Below, one piece after another: positions 1-7,600 of a stretch of DNA of 9,160 nucleotides. Under the pieces are notes generated by a model. It was not told the DNA's origin. It did no database searches and saw only the letters and a program-made list of their open reading frames with translations. Origin of the DNA: Myxococcales bacterium (GTDB taxonomy: Bacteria > Myxococcota_A > Polyangia > Polyangiales > Houyiibacteriaceae); the NCBI GenBank assembly GCA_030622585.1, contig JAUXFZ010000063.1:1-9160 (forward strand), written 5' to 3'. The position numbers and the translations under genes are program-made. Positions within the stretch are counted from its first letter, which is position 1. Every line of letters starts with the position of its first letter.

Positions 1-96
1 ACCGTGATCGACGAATCGATCGACGACTCGCATGGATGTGGGGTCGTTGGCCATGGGCGAAAGGTCCGGTTGGGGGCGAGATAATGAGGGGGTCAC
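1..96 (-). CDS. 5' end of an unidentified minus-strand gene, possibly a TetR-type regulator
   Basis: A minus-strand reading frame starts with GTG at 96-94 and stays open to the left edge, giving 32 residues. The start is supported by AGGAG (plus-strand CTCCT at 104-108), seven bases upstream. The N-terminus is proline- and serine-rich and then reads MRVVDRFVDHG. That segment loosely resembles the first helix of TetR-family regulators, where a phrase such as F-A-D-H-G precedes the helix-turn-helix. The helix-turn-helix itself would lie outside the window, so the family cannot be confirmed. TTAC-N6-GTAA palindromes directly upstream fit an autoregulated TetR-type gene, but this is inference. 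ATG codons at 54-52 and 33-31 are in-frame alternatives without a comparable ribosome site. The gene is divergent from the DUF2804 lipoprotein gene. Confidence 0.5.
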   Translation of the reverse strand, partial: MTPSLSRPQPDLSPMANDPTSMRVVDRFVDHG

Positions 97-103
97 GGTG
101 GAT

Positions 104-108
104 CTCCT
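104..108 (-). promoter_or_regulatory. Ribosome binding site of the left-edge gene
   Basis: AGGAG on the minus strand lies seven bases before the GTG at 96. It is the main reason for accepting that short open frame as a real gene start. Confidence 0.5.
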
Positions 109-109
109 A

Positions 110-154
110 AGCAGTTACGCAGTGGTAACTTACTGGTGCGTAACTTACGGTGCC
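110..154. promoter_or_regulatory. Tandem 15-bp repeats forming two TTAC-N6-GTAA operators
   Basis: Three 15-bp units follow one another at 110-124, 125-139 and 140-154. The second and third both begin GTAACTTAC (125-133 and 140-148). The first keeps only the TTAC core (115-118). Because GTAAnTTAC is itself palindromic, the array reads as two phased inverted repeats: TTAC-GCAGTG-GTAA (115-128) and TTAC-TGGTGC-GTAA (130-143). Such short palindromes with a 5-7 bp spacer are typical of TetR-family operators. The array sits just upstream of the minus-strand ribosome site and about 100 bases before the divergent lipoprotein gene, so it could control either or both. The binding protein is not known. 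Confidence 0.5.
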
Positions 155-254
155 GTAGCCTCGAAGTCAAGTGGCCTCCAGAAGACAGCCAGCCAAAGAA
201 ACCAGACCGCATCGGTGCTAGAGAGACTCGCTAGCCCATGGACGAAACGACGAA

Positions 255-1361
255 ATGATGGCTCGGATGCCACGAAGGTTCTTTCTAGCGCTTGTGGTCG
301 CCGTGTCGTTGACCGGCTGCACCGCCAGCGACGGCCCTGGCCGCGACCCCGGCGAGATCACCGAACAGACGCCGCTCCTCCGTGCGGACGGGACGGTCGC
401 TGCACACGGCTGGGCGCGGGGACCGCTCGTGCAGTACGACCGGTCGCTCGTTCAGGAAGAGCATCTAGGCGGGCTTCGCGAGTGGGAGTACTACGCGGTG
501 TTTGCGCCGGATTTCGCGGTCGGCCTGACCCTGGCGCACATTGGTTTGCTCTCTTTCGCGATCCTGACGCTCGAGGACTACGCCACCGAGGAAATCCACA
601 GCGCGATCCTGGTCGCCGACGCGTCTGCGTTGGACTTCCCATTCACGCCCTTTGAGGACACGTTGTTCGAGGCCCCGGTCGGAACGGTGGCGTATCGCTT
701 CGAAGAGGGTATGCGAACCATCACCGTGCTCACCGGTGAGGAGGGTTCAGAGGGCCGCATGGAGGCCCATCTTCGACTCGCCGACAGCACCTCGGTCGAG
801 AACGTTGCCGTCGTGCACCACTTCGACGAACCCGGGCAGTTCTTCTACGAGAACAAGCGCGTGAGTATGCCGGCGACGGGGTCGGTCCAAGTCGGGGAGT
901 CCGTGTACGAGCTTCCGCAGGGTGAGTCGTTCGGGGTGCTGGATTGGGGTCGCGGCGCGTGGCCCGGGGAAGTCCGCTGGGAGTGGGGACACTTCGCGGG
1001 CATGACCGACGGGCACATGGTTGGCATCAACCTCGGCACGGTGTTTGCCGATGATAGCCCGGGGACCGCAGACGCCGTCATCGTCGATGACGTGCTCCAC
1101 AAGCTCCCTCGAGGCCAATGGGACTACGACCTCGAAGACGTGATGGCGCCGTGGCGCTTCACGAGCGCGGATGGGCGCATTGACCTGACCCTGACCCCCG
1201 ATTTCGACGATTCGACGACCTTGAGCCTCGGCCCTCCCTACACACTCACGCGATGGAAGGTGCACGGGGACCTCAGTGGGACCGTCCAGCTGGATGACGG
1301 ATCGGCGCTGCGCGTAGCGGGGATTCGTGGGGCTGCAGAGTACGTAGAGATCATCTGGTAG
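255..1361 (+). CDS. DUF2804-family lipoprotein
   Basis: A 368-residue protein of the DUF2804 family, whose biochemical function is unknown to me. Residues 1-22 form a lipoprotein signal: basic residues R4-R8, a hydrophobic stretch and the lipobox L19-T-G-C22. Threonine follows the cysteine, so outer-membrane sorting is expected. Family-type segments run along the whole mature part: an N-terminal LLRADGTVAAHGWAR stretch, REWEYYAVFAPDF near residue 75, FGVLDWGRGAW at 226-236, INLG at 258-261, and MAPWRF at 297-302 followed by a conserved DLTLTP. The length is close to full for the family, so the gene looks intact. ATG codons at 255, 258 and 267 are all possible starts. None has a clear Shine-Dalgarno, and an in-frame stop at 219 limits extension. 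It may share the operator array at 110-154 with the divergent left-edge gene. A lipid anchor on this family is worth noting. Confidence 0.85.
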   Translation: MMARMPRRFFLALVVAVSLTGCTASDGPGRDPGEITEQTPLLRADGTVAAHGWARGPLVQYDRSLVQEEHLGGLREWEYYAVFAPDFAVGLTLAHIGLLSFAILTLEDYATEEIHSAILVADASALDFPFTPFEDTLFEAPVGTVAYRFEEGMRTITVLTGEEGSEGRMEAHLRLADSTSVENVAVVHHFDEPGQFFYENKRVSMPATGSVQVGESVYELPQGESFGVLDWGRGAWPGEVRWEWGHFAGMTDGHMVGINLGTVFADDSPGTADAVIVDDVLHKLPRGQWDYDLEDVMAPWRFTSADGRIDLTLTPDFDDSTTLSLGPPYTLTRWKVHGDLSGTVQLDDGSALRVAGIRGAAEYVEIIW

Positions 1362-1400
1362 GGCGCACAACTTGGGGCGTCTGCGTCCGATAGGTCTGGC

Positions 1401-3341
1401 ATGCATTCACCGGCCGCACTACGTTCCCCCCCGTTCATGAGCGACATCGACTTGGTTCTGCGGGAGCGGTTTGGGCTTCCGTCTTTTCATCCTTGGCAGC
1501 GGGAGGCGATCCACGAGCTGCTCGAGGGCCGGCAGAGGGTCCTGGTGATCGCGCCGACGGGCGGCGGCAAATCGCTTTGCTATCAGCTGCCGGCGGCCGT
1601 TCTCGACGGCACGTCCATCGTGATTTCCCCACTCATCGCGCTCATGGGAGATCAGGTGCGCGCGCTCACACAGCGCGGAATCTCCGCAACATACCTTGCG
1701 TCGACGCTCGACCCGGAGGAGGTGAAGCGTCGCGAACGCGGGATCTTCGAAGGCCGCTACCAACTGGTGTACATCGCACCCGAGCGCCTCGAGTCACAGT
1801 GGCTGGTCGACAAGCTTGCCGCGCTGCGACCGCCTCTGCTCGCTATCGACGAGGCGCATTGCATCTCGCAGTGGGGGCACGATTTTCGCCCGTCATACTT
1901 GCGGCTCGGCGAGGTGATCGAGCGAATGCAGCCGCCACGCGTCATTGCGTGCACGGCGACCGCAACCCCGATTGTGCGCCAGGAGATTCAGGAGCGATTG
2001 GGCCTCGGCGCAGATCGAAGCGCGGTCATCCTCCGCGGTTTCTCACGGCCGAACCTCCATCTGGCAGTCGTCGAAAGCGACAGCTCCACCGAACGCCGCA
2101 GGCTGACGCGCGGCGCGCTCCGCAGCGCTCTTGGTGGGCCGGACAGTCCGCAGGGGGGCGCTATCGTGTACGCGGCGACGCGGCGAAACACCGAAAAGCT
2201 CGCCGACGTCTTGGACAAAGAAGGCTGGCGCGTGGCTGCTTACCACGCGGGGCTCCCCGCCGCGGTGCGTGAGAAGGTCAATCGACGCTTCGCCGATCGG
2301 TCCCTCGACGTGGTGGTCGCCACCAACGCGTTCGGCATGGGCATCGATCGGGCCGACATTCGCACCGTCGTGCACGCCCAAGCGCCCGGGTCGGTCGAAG
2401 CTTACTATCAAGAGGTCGGGCGCGCGGGGCGAGACGGGCAGCCCGCCCACGGTCTGTTGTTGACCAGCTCGGGCGATCTGGGGCTTCGGCGTCGCTTGAT
2501 CGGTTTCAGCGGGGGGCGCGACCCTGGGAGCACTCCCGATTCAGAGCATGTGCGGCAGCAGTGGGGGCTGTTCCTCGACCTGATGCGCTACGTCGAAGCG
2601 GGGAGCTGCCGGCACGACTTCATTCTGCGCTACTTCGGCGACGAACGAGAGACACTCGGCGGCTGCGGTCACTGCGATGTGTGCGAGCGACTCGAAGAGC
2701 GGGGCGAGGAAGGCGCGTTGCGCGAGGCGTCTGAAGACGAAGCGTTGGTAGTGCGCAAAGCCCTCGCCGGCGTCGCGCGCAACCAAGGACGCGCGGGGTT
2801 GACGGCCGTCTCCGACATGCTCCATGGGACCAACAACGAGCGCCTGCGGCGCCTGGGGCTGACGGATCTCAGCACGCACGGTCTGCTCGAGGCTCACCCC
2901 AAGGCGTGGGTGCTCGCGCTCCTCAGGCGATTGATCACCGCCGGTTTGGTCGATCTCACGACGGGTGAATTCCCCATCCCGTACCTGACGGCTCTTGGCG
3001 TGGCGACCATGAAAGACGAGGAGGCGGTTCGCGTCCTGGTCCCCGCCCCCGATGCGGGCCGTGCGCCCCGCGCCAAGAAGGAGCGTCACCGAGCGGAGCG
3101 AGAGCTTCCGGACAATGTCGATCCGTCGCTCTTCGAAAGCTTACGTGCCATGCGACTCGACCTTGCGCGGGCCAAAGGTGTCCCCGCGTACGTCGTCTGC
3201 CATGACCGAACCCTCGCCGAAATCGCTGCCTACAAGCCGACGTCGATGGAGGCACTCTCCGACATTCACGGGATGGGGCCTGCTCGCATCGAGCGCTACG
3301 GCGAGCCGTTCTTGGCCACCGTAAGTGCCCACGCCTCGTAG
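1401..3341 (+). CDS. recQ: ATP-dependent DNA helicase RecQ
   Basis: A complete 3'-5' superfamily 2 helicase (646 residues) of the RecQ type, which unwinds DNA in recombination and replication-fork repair. Visible elements in order are: motif 0 around F29-x-PWQ33; Walker A APTGGGKS with K57; motif Ia near VISPLIALMGDQ; DEAH at 150-153 followed by the aromatic-rich ISQWGHDFRPSY loop; motif III CTATAT; motif V VVATNAFGMGIDRAD; and motif VI with GRAGRDG at 340-346. The RecQ zinc site is C403, C422, C425 and C428. A winged-helix RQC domain spans roughly 445-550. A basic linker leads to an HRDC domain at about 567-646. E. coli RecQ is about 609 residues, so this is normal size. The start is unresolved: ATG 1401 has a weak AGG six bases upstream, while ATG 1437 (MSDIDL) sits where family homology begins but has no Shine-Dalgarno. 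The gene lies 39 bases after the lipoprotein gene and converges on the LysR gene. Confidence 0.95.
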   Translation: MHSPAALRSPPFMSDIDLVLRERFGLPSFHPWQREAIHELLEGRQRVLVIAPTGGGKSLCYQLPAAVLDGTSIVISPLIALMGDQVRALTQRGISATYLASTLDPEEVKRRERGIFEGRYQLVYIAPERLESQWLVDKLAALRPPLLAIDEAHCISQWGHDFRPSYLRLGEVIERMQPPRVIACTATATPIVRQEIQERLGLGADRSAVILRGFSRPNLHLAVVESDSSTERRRLTRGALRSALGGPDSPQGGAIVYAATRRNTEKLADVLDKEGWRVAAYHAGLPAAVREKVNRRFADRSLDVVVATNAFGMGIDRADIRTVVHAQAPGSVEAYYQEVGRAGRDGQPAHGLLLTSSGDLGLRRRLIGFSGGRDPGSTPDSEHVRQQWGLFLDLMRYVEAGSCRHDFILRYFGDERETLGGCGHCDVCERLEERGEEGALREASEDEALVVRKALAGVARNQGRAGLTAVSDMLHGTNNERLRRLGLTDLSTHGLLEAHPKAWVLALLRRLITAGLVDLTTGEFPIPYLTALGVATMKDEEAVRVLVPAPDAGRAPRAKKERHRAERELPDNVDPSLFESLRAMRLDLARAKGVPAYVVCHDRTLAEIAAYKPTSMEALSDIHGMGPARIERYGEPFLATVSAHAS

Positions 3342-3344
3342 CTA
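3339..3344. other. Abutting convergent stop codons (TAGCTA)
   Basis: The recQ stop TAG (3339-3341) is followed directly by the complement of the LysR stop (CTA, 3342-3344). The six bases form a palindrome. No base separates the two coding regions, so any terminator for either gene must lie inside the other gene. Confidence 0.9.
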
Positions 3345-4244
3345 GGCGGACGCGCGTTCTCGCGCCGAGATGTTGTCTGGCGGCGGCGTCAGGGCTTTGC
3401 CCAAGAAGTCGAGCACTGCTCGAATGCGAGCGCTGTCCCGAAGGTCCTCGTGCACCGCCTGCCAGATCTGGCGAGGCTCGGGCGCTCCTTCGAGTGGAAG
3501 GCGAACGAGGTGGCGGTCGTGGTCCGCGACGAGGCAGGGGAGCAGGCCGATCCCCGTTCCCGCGACGGTAGCGGAATAGATGGCGGACACGCTGTCCGAT
3601 CGCAGCGCGACGCGAGCGCCGTCCATTCGTGCCTCGATCCAGTCGTTCTCGCGCCGAAAAGGTGGGGTGCCCGCGAAAAGGATCATTTGATGGCTTGCCA
3701 GCGAGTCGTTTGGAAGGCCAAATCGGTCCACATAGTCTACCGACGCATACAGCCCAAGGTGGATGAACGAGAGCCGTTTGATGATGAGGTCTTCCTGTGT
3801 CGGTCGAGCGAGCCGAAGCGCGATATCGGCCTCCCGGCGAGCGAGGTTGACATCCAAGTTGGTGCACTGCAGCTCGAGCTGGATTTCGGGGAAGCGCTCG
3901 CGGAACCGACGAAGCTGCGGCGCGATGAATCGTGTCGTGAGCATCTCGGTCGCCGTCAGCTGTACCACGCCCTCGAGTTTCTGATCCTCGCCTGCGACGT
4001 CACGTTCGACCCCAAGCGCTTCGCGTTCGATCCGCTCGGCCCGAGGGAGCAAGCGGTGACCGGCGTCGGTCAGCACGTAGCCGGTCGGAGTCCGGTCGAA
4101 GAGCCGAGCCCCGAGCTCGTCTTCGAGCTTCATCAAACGTCGGCCAACGGTCGTCGGGTCCAGCATTAGTGCAGCGCCTGCTGCAGCCAACGTTCCGTGC
4201 CTCTGAAGCGTCAGGAAATAGCGAATATCGTCCCAATCGAACAC
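3342..4244 (-). CDS. LysR-family transcriptional regulator
   Basis: A 300-residue LysR-type regulator (DNA-binding activator or repressor, cytoplasmic, normally tetrameric). The N-terminal winged helix-turn-helix starts at FDWDDIRYFL. Its recognition region lies at about residues 18-37 (TLAAAGAALMLDPTTVGRRL), followed by the family signature LEDELGARLFDR and a linker helix to about residue 85. The rest is the periplasmic-binding-protein-like effector domain, with VVQLTATEML, the ADIALRL segment and GTGIGLLPCLVA. I chose the GTG at 4244 because GAGGG (plus 4253-4257) stands eight bases upstream and the protein then begins at the usual LysR N-terminus. A longer frame reaches an ATG at 4340 but adds 32 unconserved residues. 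The gene diverges from a 62-codon gene, the usual arrangement of a LysR regulator and its target. The effector cannot be read from sequence. Confidence 0.92.
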   Translation of the reverse strand: MFDWDDIRYFLTLQRHGTLAAAGAALMLDPTTVGRRLMKLEDELGARLFDRTPTGYVLTDAGHRLLPRAERIEREALGVERDVAGEDQKLEGVVQLTATEMLTTRFIAPQLRRFRERFPEIQLELQCTNLDVNLARREADIALRLARPTQEDLIIKRLSFIHLGLYASVDYVDRFGLPNDSLASHQMILFAGTPPFRRENDWIEARMDGARVALRSDSVSAIYSATVAGTGIGLLPCLVADHDRHLVRLPLEGAPEPRQIWQAVHEDLRDSARIRAVLDFLGKALTPPPDNISARERASA

Positions 4245-4363
4245 TGCCTGCACCCTCGCAGTGTGCCCCGGCCGGTGCAACTGCAAAAGTGCGCTTCCAA
4301 CCTGCACCCAAGGAGGCGCATTCGGCGCTAAGTCTTTCATATGACAGACGAAAGGAGTCGACC
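4245..4363. promoter_or_regulatory. Divergent control region with TGCACC/GGTGCA motifs
   Basis: These 119 bases separate the LysR start from the small gene. TGCACC occurs at 4249-4254 and 4303-4308, with its inverse GGTGCA at 4274-4279. The last two form an inverted repeat with a 23-base gap. The first overlaps the LysR ribosome binding site, so a protein bound there could repress the regulator's own expression. The short palindrome TCATATGA lies at 4337-4344. LysR regulators usually bind dyads in such divergent regions, but a standard T-N11-A site is not distinctive here and I found no clear -35/-10 pair. Confidence 0.4.
4351..4357 (+). promoter_or_regulatory. Strong ribosome binding site of the 62-codon gene
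   Basis: AAAGGAG lies six bases before ATG 4364. It is one of the strongest Shine-Dalgarno sites in the window and fixes the start of the small gene, although the open frame itself extends further upstream. Confidence 0.75.
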
Positions 4364-4552
4364 ATGCACACGCTCAGTCAAATGGACCCTGATCTCCACA
4401 AGGAAGTGCTTCGAAAGCAGACGGAAGTCTGGGATGCCTTGATCGTGGCCTTCGCTCGCACATGGGACCGCCTGTTCGAACCACGGCCGGCCGCGGAACA
4501 CAGAGTCTCGATCGAGGACGTCCTGGCGGATCTCGCGTACGGGAGGGACTAG
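4364..4552 (+). CDS. Small hypothetical protein, 62 residues, divergent from the LysR gene
   Basis: I do not recognise this protein. It begins MHTLSQMDPDLHKEVL and ends ADLAYGRD. It is charged, has no signal peptide or membrane segment, and looks largely helical: residues 10-38 (from DLHKEVLRKQ to FARTWDRLFEP) could form one amphipathic helix, and a second short helix (SIEDVLADLAYG) follows a proline/alanine linker. A cytoplasmic location is expected. The evidence for coding is the AAAGGAG site at ideal distance, a clean stop and the placement directly divergent from a LysR regulator. It may be that regulator's target or a small partner protein. No related gene lies beside it; the next gene downstream starts 97 bases later behind its own AT-rich region. 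Confidence 0.7.
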   Translation: MHTLSQMDPDLHKEVLRKQTEVWDALIVAFARTWDRLFEPRPAAEHRVSIEDVLADLAYGRD

Positions 4553-4648
4553 CGCCCGGGGCGAGAAACATGTGAAATTACAGTACGAAATACCAGATAA
4601 GCAGTAAAAATATGCTAGCATAGGATTTCGGGCGTTCGGAGGGAACCG
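4553..4648 (+). promoter_or_regulatory. AT-rich leader and probable promoter of the large lipoprotein gene
   Basis: Bases 4566-4627 are strikingly AT-rich compared with the GC-rich surroundings. They include the run AGTAAAAATATGC and a perfect 12-bp palindrome, TATGCTAGCATA, at 4611-4622. A promoter for the following gene most likely lies here. Candidate -10 hexamers are TATGCT (4611-4616) and TAGGAT (4621-4626), but neither has a convincing -35 partner, so the sigma factor is left open. The region ends in the ribosome site GGAGGG at 4638-4643, five bases before ATG 4649. Confidence 0.5.
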
Positions 4649-7600
4649 ATGACTGGACCTATGCGTATTTGGCTCGCGGCCTGTGTCGCCGTTGGGATGA
4701 CCGCCTCGGGTTGTGGCGGGGGCCACGCCGCCAATGGCAACGTGGCGCCCAAGATCACGTCGACCCCACCGACGACGGCCACTGTCGGGGTTCCTTTCAA
4801 CTACACGCTGAGCGCGCTCGGAATGACACCGATGGGTTTCGCGGTGGTGTCAGGCCCGGAGGACTTCATGGTCCACGCCAGCAGCGGCGTCGTGACATGG
4901 ACCCCGCAGAGCGAAGGTCTCGTCGCGATCGAGGTGAGCGCGAACAACCTCGCGGGAACGGACACGCAGGCGTTCGAAGTGAGCGTCGCGGGACTGGGTG
5001 GACCCGTGTTCACCACCGAACCTCCGACCGAAGCAACCGTTGCGGTGCAGTACGCGTATGACCCCAACGTCGTCGCGAACGCGGCGGTCTCATGGAGTGC
5101 ACCCGTCGCGCCGAGCGGACTGTCGATCGACCCGGACACCGGCGCGGTTCGCTGGACCCCCACCTCGGGCCAGGAGGGTCCGCAAGAGGTCACGATCCGC
5201 GCAACCGAGCAAGGCAGCGGTGCCTTTGCCGATCAAGCCTTCACGGTGACGGTCGAAGATACCGGGGGCCCGGCAGTGATCACGTCGGCGCCTCCCGAGC
5301 GCGTCTATGCGGGCGAGACGCTGCGCTATGACGCGACTGCTTCCGGTGCGCCGACGATTCTCTGGACCGTGGAAGACCCGTCCACGGGGACGCCTGCCTC
5401 CGGGGTGAACATCGTGACGACTCCTCCCGAAGGGCCGGCGGTCACGGTCGAGTGGGACACCCGCGGCGTGGCGGCGGGCGACTACAGCATCGCCATCCAG
5501 GTCGACAACAGCCTTGGTGACGCGAACGTTCAGGAGTTCACCGTGACGGTGGATCCCCGTCCGCCCGTGCCCGAGATCGACCTGGTCACGGTGCCGCCTC
5601 CGAGGACGATCTTCGTGGGCACCGTCTACAACTACGACGTCAACCTCACTCCGCAAAGTGAGAGTTCCGGCGTCACATGGAGCCTCGTCGGCGCTACCGT
5701 TCCAGGGGATTTGGCGATCACTATCGATCCCGCTACGGGCGAAGTGAATTTCACAGCGTCCGAGTCGAACGGCGAGCTCGAGTATACCTACACGGTTCGG
5801 GCGGAAAACGTCCTAGGGGAGGGCGACCAAGAAACGATCTCGGTGGACTCCGTCTACCCGCCAGCGACTCCGGTTCTCACCGTGACGCCGGGCACCGTGT
5901 TCGCGCTCGAGGTTGGCGAGGCGTTCCCTGGGGCCTCGGCCACGGCGACCGGCCAACCGGCGCCTGTGCTGACGATCGTCGGCGCGCTTCCGGACTTTGT
6001 CGATTTCGATCCACTCACCGGTTTGCTCTCCGCGTCAGCGAGCAATCCCGTTCCCACAGAGAGTGATATCGGCGCACACGCGTTCGATATCGTGGCGACC
6101 AACAGCGAGGGGACGGACAGCGCTACCATCGACATCACGGTCATGGCTGCACCCCCCAGCGTCGACTCGATCACGCCGGCCGCCGGCCGCCGTCAGTCTG
6201 CCGTGCCGGTCTTGGTCCGCGGCACTGGCTTCGTCGCCGCTGCAACTCCGGTGATTCGGCTCGAGCTCGGGGCCTACAGAGAGACGCTGACGACGGTTTT
6301 CGTGGACGAAAACATACTGAGTGCGACGGTCCCGGTGGGCGGCAGCCGTCCGTCGGGGGTGTACGACGTGGTGGTCGACCAGGGCTCCACAACAACCCTC
6401 GCGAAGCGTTTCACGGTCACGGAGGGTGACGGCTCGACCCTGAGTGGAAGCATCGGCGCAGACGTCACTCTGACCGCTATCGCGAGCCCTCACGTGGTGA
6501 CTGGCGTCGTGCGAATCGAGAACGGGGCGACCGTGACACTCGAACCAGGCGCGGTCGTGATGTTCGCTGGGGGCACCAATCTTCGCATCGATGTGGGCGC
6601 CAACAGCGCCGGAGCCATGATGGCTGACGGCGGCGAGTCGGGCGTTGGTGAGCAAATCGTCTTTACGCGTTTTCAAGCCGTCGGCGGGCCGGCGCCGAGC
6701 GGCCACTACAGAGGCCTTCGCTTTGGCGCAAACCTGATCTCTGCGGCGACCGTGTTGCGCAATGTGGTCGTCGAGTTCGGCGGCCGGCGAAACACATCCA
6801 TCGATCAGGGGGCGGTGGAAGCGGTCAGCGGGTCTGCGCCGGAGGTCAGGGATTCGGTCGTCCGAGAGAGCTTGAACTACGGGCTGTTCGCGCACTCGGG
6901 CGCGGGGTCCGACGCGACGGACTGGTTCAGCGGCAATCGGCTGACCGCCAACGGTCGAGCTCCGATCAACATCGGCTCGGACGACGTGTCCACGCTTGGT
7001 ACGAATCTCGCACTCACGGGCAACGGCGACGATCGAATCGTCGTGCGCGGCACGACCGTGAGCAGAGCGACCGCAGCCTGGGCCAACCACGGCGTCCCTT
7101 TCTACTTGAGCCAAGGGCTCTTCGTTCGCGGCGGCAGCGTCATGTCTGTCGCGCCCGGCACCGAGATGCACTTCGCGACGGGCCGGCGACTGCAGGTGTC
7201 GAGCGGCACCGAGACGGCCACGCTGGTCGCGTCAGGAACGCCCGAAGCACCGATCCGGATGCTCGCCGACAACGGCACATGGGACGGCGTACTGTTCGAA
7301 GGTCTCATTCAGCCCGGGACTGTCCTGCGAAACGTTCGTATGGAGGGGCTCGGCGCGGCGGTGAATGGCGGCCTTCGCGTCGACAACCCGGGGAATCCGG
7401 GCGATCGCATCGCCATCGTCGAGGGCTGTCTCATCGAGAGTAGCGAACCGGGCTCGGTCGGCATCTACGTCTACAGCCGCGCGGGCCTGAGCTCGTTTCA
7501 GAACAACGTGCTCGACGTGGATGGCTCGTCTGTGAGCGCGACGATGGGGGGCTTCAACGATGTTCTGGGACCCTCGAACACCTACGAAGCGCCCCTGCGC

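Noticed and set aside
217..235. GCTAG/CTAGC inverted repeat before the DUF2804 gene
   Set aside because: Five-base arms with a nine-base gap are expected by chance at this scale.
32..655. Plus-strand frame covering the left control region and the start of the lipoprotein gene
   Set aside because: It runs through the operator array and overlaps the signal-peptide gene in another frame; its arginine-rich product has no domain.
1401..3341. RecQ as part of a phage-defence island
   Set aside because: All standard housekeeping domains are present and no defence-type neighbour is visible.
2956..3867. Minus-strand frame crossing the recQ/lysR junction
   Set aside because: It overlaps two confident genes in a different frame and is extremely arginine-rich.
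4310..4331. AAGGAGG sequence that looks like a ribosome site
   Set aside because: No ATG, GTG or TTG follows at a workable distance, and the frame behind it hits TAA quickly.
4169..4363. In-frame upstream extension of the 62-codon gene
   Set aside because: It would overlap the LysR coding start, and the strong AAAGGAG site at 4351-4357 marks ATG 4364 as the real start.
4550..4567. CGCCCGGGGCG after the small gene as an intrinsic terminator
   Set aside because: The repeat is imperfect with no loop and no following T run.
6035..7171. Second long minus-strand frame (378 codons) opposite the same gene
   Set aside because: It has the same features as other GC-rich shadow frames and no recognisable domain.
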